Positions 47,314 through 58,176 are shown, counted from the first letter of the stretch. The stretch: DNA of 64,000 bases from Janthinobacterium aquaticum (GCF_009208565.1 NZ_WFLK01000003.1:62001-126000); one strand, 5' to 3'. Notes: generated by a model from the sequence alone, not told the origin. Translations and numbers: made by a program.

Positions 47314-47333
47314 AGTTTGTCCTCCTATATTGG

Positions 47334-47948
47334 TTATTGCGCGGCGGCGTTTTTGTGCAGATGCAGCGGCAGCGCCGATTCAAAATTGAGCCGCTGGCGA
47401 TCCGCTTCGACTTCCGTCAGCGCCTCGACTTCACGCATCGTGTGCATCGAGCGCACGGCCAGTTCGTGGTACTGGCTGGTGCCCGAGGTTTTCCATTTGA
47501 CTTCGTCTTCGGTCAGCGCGCGGATGATTTTCGCCGGCGTGCCGACCACCATGCTGCGTGGCGCGACGATCATGCCGGCCTTGACGAAACTCATGGCGGC
47601 CACGATGGACTCTTCGCCGATCACGGCGTTGTCCATCACCACCGCATTCATGCCCACCAGCGCATTGCGCCCGATGCGGCAGCCATGCAGCACGGCGCCA
47701 TGGCCAATATGGCCGTCGACTTCGACCACCGTATCGCAGCCGGGAAAGCCGTGCATCACGCAGGTATCCTGCAAATTAGCGCCCTCTTCCAGGATCAGCC
47801 GCCCGAAGTCGCCACGGATCGAGGCCAGCGGCCCGATATAGCAGCGTGGGCCGACGATTACGTCGCCGATCAGCACCGCGCTCGGATGCACGTAGGCGCT
47901 GGGATGAACGACGGGGGTGACGCCGTTGATTTCGTAGACTTTGACCAT
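47334..47948 (-). CDS. paaY: PaaY: phenylacetate pathway hexapeptide-repeat thioesterase
   Basis: 204 residues of the gamma-carbonic-anhydrase-like left-handed beta-helix type: [40 protein letters not shown], and the metal-site histidines in [10 protein letters not shown] and [14 protein letters not shown]. PaaY is known to rescue the pathway by hydrolysing dead-end CoA thioesters. AAGGAA before the ATG. It lies 20 bases before paaZ in the same direction. Confidence 0.93.
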   Translation of the reverse strand: MVKVYEINGVTPVVHPSAYVHPSAVLIGDVIVGPRCYIGPLASIRGDFGRLILEEGANLQDTCVMHGFPGCDTVVEVDGHIGHGAVLHGCRIGRNALVGMNAVVMDNAVIGEESIVAAMSFVKAGMIVAPRSMVVGTPAKIIRALTEDEVKWKTSGTSQYHELAVRSMHTMREVEALTEVEADRQRLNFESALPLHLHKNAAAQ

Positions 47949-47981
47949 GGTGTTTTCCTTTTAACTATCGTGCCATGGGCG

Positions 47982-48074
47982 TAGGTCGGATTAGCCGGAA
48001 CGGCGTAATCCGACAAACACCTGTAGCGCCAACAATGTTGTCGGATTACGGCCTGCGGCCTAATCCGACCTACG
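47982..48074. repeat. GTAGGTCGGATTAG palindromic repeat, inverted pair, copy 5
   Basis: Layout and linker (CCTGTAGCGCCAACAATG) match copy 3 at 17165 almost base for base. It fills the gap between paaY and the livF-type gene, and so splits the paa run at this point. Confidence 0.85.
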
Positions 48075-48081
48075 TCCTTCG

Positions 48082-48812
<731 letters not shown>

Positions 48813-48816
<4 letters not shown>

Positions 48817-49568
48817 GCCGCCACTCCCAGATACGCCGCCACCACATCAGGATTGGCGCGTACTTCGGCGGCCGTCCCTTCGGCCAGCTTCTTGCCATAG
48901 TCGAGCACCAGGATATGGTCCGACAGATTCATCACCAGCTTCATGTCATGCTCGACCAACACCACCGTCACGCCCGACTGCGCCACCTTGCGGATCAGCG
49001 TTTCGATCTCGCCCGTTTCGGTATGGTTCAGGCCAGCGGCCGGCTCATCGAGCAGCAGTACCTTCGGCTTGGCAGCGAGCGCACGCGCAATCTCCAGGCG
49101 CTTCAGCGCGCCATACGACATCTGCCCGGCTTCGTCGTCCAGATGCCGTCCCACGCCGACAAACTCCATCAGGCGCGCCGCTTCGTCACGGCACTCGGCA
49201 TCGGCACGGCGCACCGACGGCAGGCGCAGCATCGAGGCAAACAGATTCTGGTTCAGGCGCAGATGCGCGCCCACCATCACGTTGTCGATCGCCGTCATGT
49301 TCATGCACACCTGCAGATTCTGGAAGGTGCGGCTCATGCCGCGCCGCGCCAGCGCATCGGGCGACATGGCGGCCACGTTTTCACCATTGAGCAAAATCTC
49401 GCCTTTGGTCGGTGTATAGACGCCCGTGATCAGATTGAACAGCGTGGTCTTGCCGGCGCCGTTCGGGCCGATCACGGAATGGATGTTGCCTTCCTTGACG
49501 GTAAAGCTGACATCCTGCACCGCATGCACGCCGCCAAAGCTCTTGCTCAGGTTTTTAATCGTCAGCAT
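48813..49568 (-). CDS. livG: LivG-type ABC transporter ATPase
   Basis: 251 residues. Walker A GPNGAGKTTLFNLI, LivG-type insert (GMSRTFQNLQVCMNMTAIDN, VGAHLRLNQNLFASMLRLPS), signature MSYGALKRLEIARALA and Walker B VLLLDEPAAGLNHTETGEIE. GGAG seven bases before the ATG. It begins one base after the stop of the permease gene at 49570. Confidence 0.93.
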
Positions 49569-49569
49569 C

Positions 49570-50556
49570 TCAGGTCTCCTTTACCGATGGCTTGGTCGGC
49601 GCCTTCGGCGTGCCAGCGCGCTTGCGCGAACGGCTGGCCAGGCTCGGCACCAGGCCCTTGGGCATAAAGATCATGGTGGCCATCAGAATCACGCCGAACA
49701 CCACCGTCTCCCAGCCCTCAAAACTCGACAGCAACTGCGGCAAAATCGTCAGCAGCGCGGCGCCGATAATCGAGCCGAAAATCGACGCCATGCCGCCCAC
49801 CACCACCATCGTCACCAGTTCGATCGAATGGAAGAAGCCGGCCAGGTTGGGCGTGATAAAGCCGATGTAATGGGCACTGATGCTGCCGGCAATACTGGCA
49901 ATCACGGCCGACAGCACAAACACGCGCACCTTGAAACGGGTAGTATCGACGCCGACCACGCGCGCCGCCACTTCCGAGCCGTGGATCGCCTGCAGCACGC
50001 GGCCCACCGGCGAATCGATCAGGTTCAGCGCCAGCCAGGTCACCAGCAGCAGCAACACGGCGCATACCAGGTACCACGATTTTTCACCGGCGATTTCCAG
50101 CCCGCCCAGCGTAAAGGCCGATACGCCGATGCCGTCCGGACCACCGGTCCACTGCGTCTCGTTGTTGATCACGATGGAGATAATGATGCCCAGGCCCAGC
50201 GTGGCCATGGCCAGCGTATGGCCCTTGAGTTTGAGTACCGGGCGCGCCAGCAGCAGCGCCAGCAAACCGGTGGCAACGGCGCCCGCCGCCAGTGCGGCCA
50301 GCGGCGGCCAGCCGTAATGCGTGGTCAGCACGGCCGAAGCATACGCACCCAGGCCGTAAAAACCCGCGTGGCCCAGGCTGATCTGGCCGGTATAGCCCAT
50401 CAGCAGGTTCAGGCCGATCACCACGATGGCGTTCAGCGCTATGCGGATCGCCACGTCATAGTAAAACGCATTGGTCAGGAACAGCGGCAGGATGGCCAGC
50501 ACCAGCGCCAGTACCAAGAGGCCCGCGTAGCGCGAACGATTGAACAGGGTCTTCAT
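49570..50556 (-). CDS. livM: LivM-type ABC permease
   Basis: 328 residues with about 9-10 membrane segments and the LivM motifs NLLMGYTGQISLGHAGFYGL, GHTLAMATLGLGIIISIVIN and VGGMASIFGSIIGAALLTIL. The start overlaps the livH stop by four bases (ATGA). The basic C-terminal tail (RKRAGTPKAPTKPSVKET) faces the cytoplasm. Confidence 0.93.
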   Translation of the reverse strand: MKTLFNRSRYAGLLVLALVLAILPLFLTNAFYYDVAIRIALNAIVVIGLNLLMGYTGQISLGHAGFYGLGAYASAVLTTHYGWPPLAALAAGAVATGLLALLLARPVLKLKGHTLAMATLGLGIIISIVINNETQWTGGPDGIGVSAFTLGGLEIAGEKSWYLVCAVLLLLVTWLALNLIDSPVGRVLQAIHGSEVAARVVGVDTTRFKVRVFVLSAVIASIAGSISAHYIGFITPNLAGFFHSIELVTMVVVGGMASIFGSIIGAALLTILPQLLSSFEGWETVVFGVILMATMIFMPKGLVPSLASRSRKRAGTPKAPTKPSVKET

Positions 50557-51431
50557 ACACGCTCCGAATTCTTGGCGCCAAACAGGCCTTGCGGCATAAA
50601 GAACAGGATCAGCAGGATCAGCACGAACGGCACCGCATCCTTGTAGGCCGACGAGATATAGCCGGCCGTCATGGCTTCGGCAATGCCGAGGATCAGGCCA
50701 CCGGCAATCGCGCCCACGCCGCCGCCCAGGCCGCCCAATACCGCCGCCACAAAACCTTTCAGGCCCAGCATGATGCCGGCGTCATACGAGGTATAGGTAA
50801 TCGGCGCAACCAGAATGCCGCCGGCCGCGCCCAACAGAGCCGACAGGCCGAACGAGAACAGCAGGACCTTGCGCGTGTTGATGCCCACCAGCTGGGCGGC
50901 AAGCTTGTTGTGCGAGGTGGCCAGCATGGCTTTGCCCATCAGCGTGCGGCCGAAGAACCAGCCGAGCACCAGCACGATCAGCACCGACACGCCCATCACC
51001 CACAGGCTTTGCGGCAGCAGGCTGGCGCCCAGGAACTCAATCGGTGCATCACCCGAAAAGGCCGGCAGCGAATGGGTATCCTTGCCGAGGAAAATCTGCA
51101 CCAGGCCGCGCAGCACCAGCGAAGCGCCGATGGTAATGATCAGCAGCGTAATGACCTGCGCATTTTGCGCCGGTTCGATCACGGTTTTTTCCATGATCAG
51201 GCCGACCAGGCCGGTGGCGATCACGGCCAGAATAATGGCCAGCGGCAGCGGCACGCCGGCGGCGGCCATCACGGCGGCCAGCATGCCGCCCAACATGATG
51301 AATTCGCCCTGCGCGAAATTGATCACGCCACTGGTGTTGTAGATAATGGTAAAGCCCAGTGCGGCCAGCGCGTAGGCCGAACCGACGGTCATCCCGGAAT
51401 ACAGGAACTGCAGAAATTGTGCGACGTGCAT
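50553..51431 (-). CDS. livH: LivH-type ABC permease
   Basis: 292 residues from the ATG at 51431, which has GGAG five bases upstream; an earlier ATG 12 codons before lacks a site. LivH motifs: YALAALGFTIIYNTSGVINF(AQGEFIMLGG), GSLVLRG-like ASLVLRGLVQIFLGKDTHSL, and GFVAAVLGGLGGGVGAIAGG. About 8 membrane segments. Follows the binding-protein gene by 69 bases. Confidence 0.93.
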   Translation of the reverse strand: MHVAQFLQFLYSGMTVGSAYALAALGFTIIYNTSGVINFAQGEFIMLGGMLAAVMAAAGVPLPLAIILAVIATGLVGLIMEKTVIEPAQNAQVITLLIITIGASLVLRGLVQIFLGKDTHSLPAFSGDAPIEFLGASLLPQSLWVMGVSVLIVLVLGWFFGRTLMGKAMLATSHNKLAAQLVGINTRKVLLFSFGLSALLGAAGGILVAPITYTSYDAGIMLGLKGFVAAVLGGLGGGVGAIAGGLILGIAEAMTAGYISSAYKDAVPFVLILLILFFMPQGLFGAKNSERV

Positions 51432-51500
51432 GGTGTCTCCAAGTGTCATGGCGCGGGCGGCTCTCAAGGCCGCCTCGCGCAGCGGTCTACTACCCTGTCA

Positions 51501-52652
51501 TTATTTCAGCAGTTGCCAGTCGCCGTTCTTCACTTCGACCATGCGGAAAGCCGACAGGTCCAGGCCCATATGGTCCTTGGCCGACATATTGAATACGCCG
51601 GTGGTGCCCACAAAACCCTTGGTCGATTCCAGCGCCGCGCGCACCTTTTCACGGTCGGTGCCGCCGGCGCGCTTGATGGCGTCCACTGACAGGTTCAAGG
51701 CGTCCAGCGCATAGCCGCCGAAGGTCGACGGGTCGATCTTGTAGCGGTCCTTGTAGGTCTTGTCGTAGCCGACCACGATGGCTTTCTGCGCGTCGCTGTC
51801 AGGCAGCATGGCACCGATCAGCAGCGCCGGCGTAGGCAGGCGCACGCCTTCGGCCGACTTGCCCGACAGCTTCAGGTATTCATCCGAGGCCACGCCGTGC
51901 GACTGGTACATTGGTAGTGCGCTCATGCCCAGTTGGCCGTAGTTCTTGGTGGCCACCGCCGGGCCCTGGCCCAGGCCGAATACGAATACGGCCTGCACGC
52001 CGGCTGTGTTCTTGATGCGGGTCAGCTGCGCGGTAATGTCGGTGTCTTTCGGGCCATAGGTTTCATCGGCCACCAGCGTGATGCCGTATTTGGAGGCGAC
52101 AATCTGCGACTCCTTGCGGCCCGACGCGCCAAAGCCGCTGGTTTCGGACAGCAGGCCAACCTTGGTGATGCCGCGCTTTTTCATGTCTTCAAACACCTTC
52201 TCGGCCGCCATGCGGTCGGTATGCGGCGTCTTGAATACCCATTTCTTGACCGGGTCGATCACCACCACCGCGCCGGCCAACGAGATGAACGGCATGCTGG
52301 CGCGGTCAACCAGCGGCGCCATCGCCATGGTGGCGCCAGTGGTGGTGCCGCCGATCAGCACATCGACCTTGTCCGACTCGATCAGGCGCTTGGTAAAGCC
52401 GTTGGCTTTGGCCGCATCGCTGCCGTCGTCGTAGTGCACCAGTTCGAGCTTGCGGCCAAGCACGCCGCCTGCCGCATTGATCTTCTCGATATACAGCTGC
52501 AGCGTTTTCAGTTCAGGGTCGCCCAGGAACGCCGCCGGACCGGTCACCGACAGCACCGAGCCGATCTTGATATTGTCGGCCGCATAAGCGCCCGCAGCAG
52601 ACATGGCCAGTACGCCGGCGATCAGGGTTTTCTTGAAGATATTGGCAATCAT
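51501..52652 (-). CDS. livK: periplasmic ligand-binding protein of the Liv-type importer
   Basis: 383 residues from the ATG at 52652 (GGAG six bases before). Signal peptide MIANIFKKTLIAGVLAMSAA(GAYA). Type I periplasmic binding fold with IKIGSVLSVTGPAAFLGDPE at the start of the mature protein and GKVDVLIGG-like DKVDVLIGGTTTGATMAMAP. As the solute receptor of the operon within the paa cluster it may bind phenylacetate or related acids instead of leucine; the family alone does not decide this. Confidence 0.88.
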   Translation of the reverse strand: MIANIFKKTLIAGVLAMSAAGAYAADNIKIGSVLSVTGPAAFLGDPELKTLQLYIEKINAAGGVLGRKLELVHYDDGSDAAKANGFTKRLIESDKVDVLIGGTTTGATMAMAPLVDRASMPFISLAGAVVVIDPVKKWVFKTPHTDRMAAEKVFEDMKKRGITKVGLLSETSGFGASGRKESQIVASKYGITLVADETYGPKDTDITAQLTRIKNTAGVQAVFVFGLGQGPAVATKNYGQLGMSALPMYQSHGVASDEYLKLSGKSAEGVRLPTPALLIGAMLPDSDAQKAIVVGYDKTYKDRYKIDPSTFGGYALDALNLSVDAIKRAGGTDREKVRAALESTKGFVGTTGVFNMSAKDHMGLDLSAFRMVEVKNGDWQLLK

Positions 52653-52721
52653 TGTGGTCTCCACCAGGTTGGCACTACGGTCAATGGTCAGCGCTTTTTT
52701 TACTGCGCATTTTTTAATTTT

Positions 52722-53927
52722 TTACACTCGTTCGATAATCACGGCAATGCCCTGCCCCACGCCGATGCACATGGTGCACAGCGCATAGCGCCCGCCCGTA
52801 CGTTCGAGCTGGTTCAGGGCGGCCATCACCAGGCGCGCCCCCGAGGCGCCCAGCGGATGGCCGATGGCAATCGCGCCGCCGTTCGGATTCACATGCGCGG
52901 CGTCGTCGGCCAGGCCCAGGTCGCGCGTAACGGCCAGCGCCTGCGCGGCAAACGCCTCGTTCAATTCAATCACATCCATCTGCTCGATGGTGAGGCCGGT
53001 CTGCGCCAGCACCTTGCGCGTGGCCGGCGAAGGCCCGAAACCCATGATGCGCGGCGCCAGGCCGGCCGTAGCCATGCCCAGCACTTTGGCGCGCGCCTTG
53101 AGCTTGTATTTATCGACCGCCGCACCGGAGGCCAGCAAAATGGCGCAGGCGCCGTCGTTCAGGCCCGAGGCATTGCCGGCCGTGACGGTGCCATCAGGCT
53201 TGACCACGCCTTTCAGCTTGGCCAGCATTTCCAGTGACGTATCGGGGCGCGGATGCTCGTCGGTGGTAACCATTTTCGGATCGCCTTTTTTCTGCGGCAC
53301 GGCCACCGGCACGATTTCGCTGTCAAACACGCCGGCAGCATGGGCAGCGGCCCAGCGCTGCTGGCTGCGCAGCGCCAGTGCATCCTGGTCGGCGCGGCTG
53401 ATGCCGAACTCCACGGCCACGTTTTCCGCCGTTTCCGGCATGGTGTCGATGCCGTACTGCGCTTTCATCTTGCCGTTCACAAAGCGCCAGCCCAGCGTGG
53501 TGTCTTCAATCTTGGCCGCGCGCGAAAAGGCGCTGTCGGCCTTGCCCATCACGAACGGTGCGCGCGTCATGCTTTCCACACCGCCGGCGATGATCAATTG
53601 CGCTTCGCCAGCCTTGATCGAACGCGCCGCCAGGCCGACTGCATCGAGGCTGGAGCCGCACAGGCGGTTGATGGTATTGGCCGGCACATCGACCGGCAGT
53701 CCGGCCAGCAATGCGGCCATGCGGCCGACATTGCGGTTGTCTTCGCCGGCCTGGTTGGCGCAGCCGTAGAACACGTCGTCGATGGCGGACCAGTCGACGG
53801 ACGGATTGCGGGCGATCAGCGCGGCGATAGGCAGCGCACCCAGGTCGTCGGCGCGCACGCCAGCCAGTGCGCCGCCATAGCGGCCAAACGGGGTACGTAC
53901 GGCGTCACAGATAAAAGCGTCGTTCAT
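52722..53927 (-). CDS. paaJ: PaaJ: 3-oxoadipyl-CoA/3-oxo-5,6-dehydrosuberyl-CoA thiolase
   Basis: 401-residue thiolase. The nucleophilic cysteine is in NTINRLCGSSLDAVGLAARS; the later catalytic motifs are NGGAIAIGHPLGASGAR and CTMCIGVGQGIAVIIERV. Opens with the PcaF/PaaJ-type start AFICDAVRTPFGRYGGALAG. It performs both thiolytic steps of the lower phenylacetate pathway, releasing acetyl-CoA and succinyl-CoA. Lies 18 bases downstream of paaK. Confidence 0.95.
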   Translation of the reverse strand: MNDAFICDAVRTPFGRYGGALAGVRADDLGALPIAALIARNPSVDWSAIDDVFYGCANQAGEDNRNVGRMAALLAGLPVDVPANTINRLCGSSLDAVGLAARSIKAGEAQLIIAGGVESMTRAPFVMGKADSAFSRAAKIEDTTLGWRFVNGKMKAQYGIDTMPETAENVAVEFGISRADQDALALRSQQRWAAAHAAGVFDSEIVPVAVPQKKGDPKMVTTDEHPRPDTSLEMLAKLKGVVKPDGTVTAGNASGLNDGACAILLASGAAVDKYKLKARAKVLGMATAGLAPRIMGFGPSPATRKVLAQTGLTIEQMDVIELNEAFAAQALAVTRDLGLADDAAHVNPNGGAIAIGHPLGASGARLVMAALNQLERTGGRYALCTMCIGVGQGIAVIIERV

Positions 53928-53945
53928 GTTCAGTCCTCGTATAGA

Positions 53946-55274
53946 TTAGGAGAATATCTTCGGGCGCTGGTCAACCACGCGGCGCGCCTTGCCCGTCAGC
54001 GTGCGCTCGATGGCCGAAGCGGCCACCAGGCGCACCCGGGTGGAAACGCCCACATGGGTCTTGATGCGGTGCTCGAGTTCGCGCGCCAGTGCATCGGTTT
54101 CGCTGGCCGACAGCGAAACAGTCAGGTCGACGCGCAGTTCTGCCACCACTTCGAGCTTGTCCAGATGGCCGTCTCGCGTGACCACCAGCTGGTACTGCGG
54201 CGACAGTTTCGGCATCTTCAGTATCAGTTCTTCGATCTGCGTCGGGAAGACGTTCACGCCGCGTATGATCAGCATGTCATCCGAGCGGCCGGTGATCTTG
54301 CCGATGCGGCGCATGGAGCGCGACGTCGGCGGCAGCAAACGGGTCAGGTCGCGCGTGCGGTAGCGGATAATCGGCAGCGCTTCTTTCGACAGCGAAGTAA
54401 ATACCAGCTCGCCCTCCGAGCCGTCCGGCAGCACTTCACCCGTTTCCGGATCGATAATCTCGGGATAAAAATGGTCTTCCCAGATGACCGGGCCGTCCTT
54501 GCTCTCGATGCATTCGGAGGCCACGCCCGGGCCCATCACTTCGGACAGGCCGTAGATATCGACCGCATCGATGCCGGCGCGCGCCTCGATTTCCGAGCGC
54601 ATGGCGTCGGTCCACGGCTCGGCGCCAAAGATGCCGACCTTCAGCGACGAATCGGCCGGGTCCAGGCCCTGGCGCGTGAATTCTTCAATGATATTGAGCA
54701 TGTACGACGGCGTGACCATAATGATCGATGGCTTGAAATCCTGGATCAGCTGTACCTGCTTTTCGGTCTGGCCGCCGGACATCGGAATGACCGTACAGCC
54801 CAGGCGCTCGGCGCCGTAGTGGGCGCCGAGGCCACCGGTAAACAAGCCATAGCCATACGAGATATGCACCATGTCGCCGGCACGCCCGCCGCCGGCGCGA
54901 ATCGAGCGCGCCACCACATTGGCCCAGGTATCGATATCGTTCTGCGTGTAGCCGACCACCGTGGCCTTGCCGGTAGTGCCGCTCGATGCATGAATGCGCA
55001 CCACCTGCTCGCGCGGCACGGCAAACAGGCCAAACGGATAATTGTCGCGCAGGACCTTTTTATCGGTGAACGGGAATTTCGACAGGTCGGCCAGCGACTT
55101 CAGGTCGTCCGGATGCACGCCCGCTGCATCAAACGCGGCGCGATAGTGCGGCACATTGTCATAGGCATGCTTGAGCGTCCATTTCATGCGCTCGAGCTGC
55201 AGCGCCTGCAGTTCATCCTTGCTGGCGCGCTCGATCGGCTCGAGGTCATTCGGGTTCGGGGTGCGTTGGACCAT
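53946..55274 (-). CDS. paaK: phenylacetate-CoA ligase
   Basis: 442 residues of the AMP-forming PaaK family: P-loop-like VRIHASSGTTGKATVVGYTQ, MVTPSYMLNIIEEF, DIYGLSEVMGPGVASE, and C-terminal ITGRSDDMLIIRGVNVFPTQ. It activates phenylacetate to phenylacetyl-CoA, the true inducer that releases PaaX. Normal length. Located between paaI and paaJ in the same direction. Confidence 0.96.
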   Translation of the reverse strand: MVQRTPNPNDLEPIERASKDELQALQLERMKWTLKHAYDNVPHYRAAFDAAGVHPDDLKSLADLSKFPFTDKKVLRDNYPFGLFAVPREQVVRIHASSGTTGKATVVGYTQNDIDTWANVVARSIRAGGGRAGDMVHISYGYGLFTGGLGAHYGAERLGCTVIPMSGGQTEKQVQLIQDFKPSIIMVTPSYMLNIIEEFTRQGLDPADSSLKVGIFGAEPWTDAMRSEIEARAGIDAVDIYGLSEVMGPGVASECIESKDGPVIWEDHFYPEIIDPETGEVLPDGSEGELVFTSLSKEALPIIRYRTRDLTRLLPPTSRSMRRIGKITGRSDDMLIIRGVNVFPTQIEELILKMPKLSPQYQLVVTRDGHLDKLEVVAELRVDLTVSLSASETDALARELEHRIKTHVGVSTRVRLVAASAIERTLTGKARRVVDQRPKIFS

Positions 55275-55319
55275 CTCGTATCTCCTAGTATTCTTAACCG
55301 TTCAAATCAAAGCGGCAGT

Positions 55320-55751
55320 TCAATGCTGCTCTTGTATGACTTCACCTGCTATGCGGATCGACTTGCCGCGAAACAGCGCAATGGCGCGCCCTTCCTGGTT
55401 GCTGACCCTGACGTCATAGACGCCGCTTTTTCCCGCCAGCGCCTGTTCGACGCCTTCGGCCGTCAGCACATCGCCCTCGCGGCCCGGCGCCAGGTAATCG
55501 ATGGTGCAGCCTGCCCCCACCGTATTGAGGTTGTAGCTGTTGCAGGCAAACGCAAAGGCGCTGTCGGCCAGGGCAAAGATAAAACCGCCGTGGCAGGTCT
55601 GGTGGCCGTTGAGCATGTCGGCGCGCACCGTCATGGTCATGCGCGCGTAACCAGGGCGTACCTCGGCCAGCGCAATGCCCATGGCGGCCGTGGCGTTATC
55701 GCGCGACAGCATCGAGGCAGCAGCTGCTTCTGCCAGCGCCTGGGCGCTCAT
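55320..55751 (-). CDS. paaI: PaaI: hot-dog acyl-CoA thioesterase
   Basis: 143 residues from the ATG at 55751 (MSAQALAEAA). An ATG seven codons upstream (55772) overlaps the paaH stop and has GGGAG nine bases before it, so the exact start is open. The hot-dog motif MLNGHQTCHGGFIFALADSA and FACNSYN mark PaaI. It removes CoA from hydroxylated phenylacetyl-CoA side products and so protects the CoA pool. Confidence 0.92.
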   Translation of the reverse strand: MSAQALAEAAAASMLSRDNATAAMGIALAEVRPGYARMTMTVRADMLNGHQTCHGGFIFALADSAFAFACNSYNLNTVGAGCTIDYLAPGREGDVLTAEGVEQALAGKSGVYDVRVSNQEGRAIALFRGKSIRIAGEVIQEQH

Positions 55752-55761
55752 GTTGATATCT

Positions 55762-57330
55762 TCATTCGGCATGAAATGCAGCTCCCGAGGCGAGTTTGCG
55801 GCGCAGCAGCGGCGAGACGCGGTAGCGGTCTTCGCCATAGCCCAGCGCCAGGTGATGCAGCACGCTGACGACATGGGCCAGGCCAACGGCATCGGCCCAG
55901 GCCAGCGGGCCGCGTGGATAGTTGACGCCTTTTTGCATGGCGATATCGACTGCCTGCGCCGTGCACACGCCCTGATTGACGGCGTCAGCGGCTTCGTTGG
56001 CCAGCATGGCCACCGTGCGCATCACGGCCAGGCCCGGCACATCGTCCAGGCGCGTGACAGCAAAGCCGGCCGCCTGGAACAGGCCGACGGCGGCGGCATA
56101 AGCTTCGTCGCTGCACTGGTCGGCGCGCGCCAGCGCCACTCTTTTAGCAGTCGCATAATCGAGTGCCAGGTCGAACAGCACCGTGTCGGCATGGCCGTTG
56201 TCATGCGCGCGCTGGGTAGCGCTGCGGCCGTCGGTCAGGTAAATCGTCGCGCCATTGCAATGGAGCGCAGGCGAGGCGTCCTGCGCCTGGCCTTCAAGCA
56301 GTACGCGGCTGTTGATGCTGATGCCGGCCTGTTCCAGGCGCTGCACCAGTGCATGCATCACGCCGCTATGGCCACGGCCGTCGCTGCCGATGGCGCTCGA
56401 CAAGGCCACTACGTCCGGACGCACCTGCGCAGCTTCTTCCTGCGCCACCGGCGCGCTGGCGCCCTCGCCATAATGGTAGAAACCACGGCCAGACTTGCGA
56501 CCCAAAAAGCCGGCGTTGACCATCTCCTGCTGCAGCACCGACGGTGTAAAGCGCGGATCGTTGAAGTAGGCGCCGAACACCGACTGGGTGACCGAGAAAT
56601 TGACGTCATGGCCGATCAGGTCCATCAGCTCGAACGGCCCCATGCGAAAACCGCCAGCTTCGCGCAGCACCGCATCGATAGTGGCGGCGTCGCCCGCCTG
56701 TTCGCTCAGCAAACGCCAGCCTTCGGCATAGAAGGGACGGGCCACGCGGTTGACGATAAAGCCGGGCGTGGATTTGGCGTGCACGGGCATCTTGCCCCAG
56801 GCTTGCGCCGTGTCGTAAACGGTCGCCGCCACGTCTGCACTGGTGGCCAGCCCACTGATGACCTCTACCAGCGCCATCAGCGGCACCGGGTTAAAGAAAT
56901 GCATGCCGACCAGGCGCTCGGGGTGACGCAACTTGGCGGCAATCGCGGTAACCGAGATCGACGAGGTATTGGTGGCCAGGATGCAGTCTTCGCTGACCAC
57001 CGCTTCGAGTTCGGCAAACACGCTGCGCTTGACGTCGAGGTTTTCCACGATGGCTTCCACCACCAGCGCCGCGTCAGCGACGTCCGACAGGCTGGCGGCC
57101 GGCTGCAGGCGTGCCGTTGCGTCCTGCGCCTGCTGCGCCGTCATGCGGCCCTTTTCGGCCAGCTTGCCATACATCTTGCCGATGTCAAGCAGCGCCTTGC
57201 TGACCGCCTCAGGGCGCGTGTCATAGAGCTTGACGCGGTAGCCGGCGGCTGCTGCCACCTGTGCGATGCCGGCACCCATGGCGCCGCTGCCGATCACGGC
57301 CACCACGCTGTTTTCTGGCAGTGCAGTCAT
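55762..57330 (-). CDS. paaH: PaaH: 3-hydroxyadipyl-CoA dehydrogenase
   Basis: 522 residues. NAD-binding start VAVIGSGAMGAGIAQVAAAA, then LATNTSSISVTAIAAKL, GMHFFNPVPLMALVEVISG and the second 3HCDH domain with GPFELMDLIGHDVNFSVT. A second C-terminal 3HCDH repeat (MQKGVNYPRGPLAWADAVGL) matches long PaaH proteins. It oxidises 3-hydroxyadipyl-CoA. The ATG overlaps the paaG stop. Confidence 0.95.
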   Translation of the reverse strand: MTALPENSVVAVIGSGAMGAGIAQVAAAAGYRVKLYDTRPEAVSKALLDIGKMYGKLAEKGRMTAQQAQDATARLQPAASLSDVADAALVVEAIVENLDVKRSVFAELEAVVSEDCILATNTSSISVTAIAAKLRHPERLVGMHFFNPVPLMALVEVISGLATSADVAATVYDTAQAWGKMPVHAKSTPGFIVNRVARPFYAEGWRLLSEQAGDAATIDAVLREAGGFRMGPFELMDLIGHDVNFSVTQSVFGAYFNDPRFTPSVLQQEMVNAGFLGRKSGRGFYHYGEGASAPVAQEEAAQVRPDVVALSSAIGSDGRGHSGVMHALVQRLEQAGISINSRVLLEGQAQDASPALHCNGATIYLTDGRSATQRAHDNGHADTVLFDLALDYATAKRVALARADQCSDEAYAAAVGLFQAAGFAVTRLDDVPGLAVMRTVAMLANEAADAVNQGVCTAQAVDIAMQKGVNYPRGPLAWADAVGLAHVVSVLHHLALGYGEDRYRVSPLLRRKLASGAAFHAE

Positions 57331-58121
57331 TATTTCCCCTTGAATTGCGGTACGCGTTTTTCCATAAAGGCGGCCACGCCTTCGCGATAGTCTTCGCTGT
57401 TACCGAGCTCACTCATCATGCGTGCTTCCAACGCCAGCTGCTGCGGCAGGGTATTGGCGCCGCTCGCGGCCAGCGCCTGTTTGGTCAGCGCCAGACCCTT
57501 GGTTGGCGCGGTGGAGAAATGCACGGCCAGCTTGCGCGTCTCCGCAGCCAGTTCGGCGTCGTCCACGCACTTCCAGATCAGGCCCCAGTCTTCGGCTTTT
57601 TCCGCCGTCAGCTTTTCGCCGAGCATGGCCAGGCCCATGGCGCGGGCAGAGCCGATCAGGCGCGGCAGGAAGAAGGTGCCGCCGGTATCCGGAATCAGGC
57701 CCAGCTTGCAGAACACTTCGACAAAGCTGGCCGACTTGCCGGCGATAACGATATCGCAGGCCAGCGCCAGGTTGGCGCCGGCACCGGCCGCTACGCCATT
57801 GACGGCGCAGATCACCGGCATTGGCAGCGCTTTCAGCGCCAGCACCAGCGGCGCATAGTTCTTTTCCACCGATTCGCCCAGGTCCACGCCCTTGGAACCC
57901 GGTTCGACGGCGCGGTCCGACAGATCCTGGCCGGCACAGAAACCACGGCCGGCGCCGGTCAGCACGAATACGCGCACGGAGCTGTCGGCATGGACGCGCG
58001 CCAGCGCATCGCGCACTTCTTCATGCATGGCCTGGGTAAAGCTGTTGAGCTTGTCAGGGCGGTTCAAGGTGAGCGTGGCGATGCCCTGCTCGATGGTGAA
58101 GAGGATGTTCTGGTAGGTCAT
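57330..58121 (-). CDS. paaG: PaaG: ring-1,2-epoxyphenylacetyl-CoA isomerase
   Basis: 263-residue crotonase-fold enzyme with the oxyanion-hole segments GAGRGFCAGQDLSDR and AVNGVAAGAGANLALACDIV, and FVEVFCKLGLIPDTGGTFFL. The PaaG type is supported by GQDLSDRAVEPGSKG and the D in the SFVEVFCKLGLIPDTG region. It turns the epoxide into oxepin-CoA and also shifts double bonds later in the pathway. No second crotonase (PaaF) gene is present in the cluster. Confidence 0.93.
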   Translation of the reverse strand: MTYQNILFTIEQGIATLTLNRPDKLNSFTQAMHEEVRDALARVHADSSVRVFVLTGAGRGFCAGQDLSDRAVEPGSKGVDLGESVEKNYAPLVLALKALPMPVICAVNGVAAGAGANLALACDIVIAGKSASFVEVFCKLGLIPDTGGTFFLPRLIGSARAMGLAMLGEKLTAEKAEDWGLIWKCVDDAELAAETRKLAVHFSTAPTKGLALTKQALAASGANTLPQQLALEARMMSELGNSEDYREGVAAFMEKRVPQFKGK

Positions 58122-58176
58122 GGGGTGTCTCGTCTTTGTTGATTGTTAACCCAAGTGCCACTACTGGGGTGTGCTG

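Noticed and set aside
53253-55868. Plus-strand open frame of 871 codons opposite paaJ, paaK and paaI
   Set aside because: Runs antisense across three clear genes, with low-quality composition.
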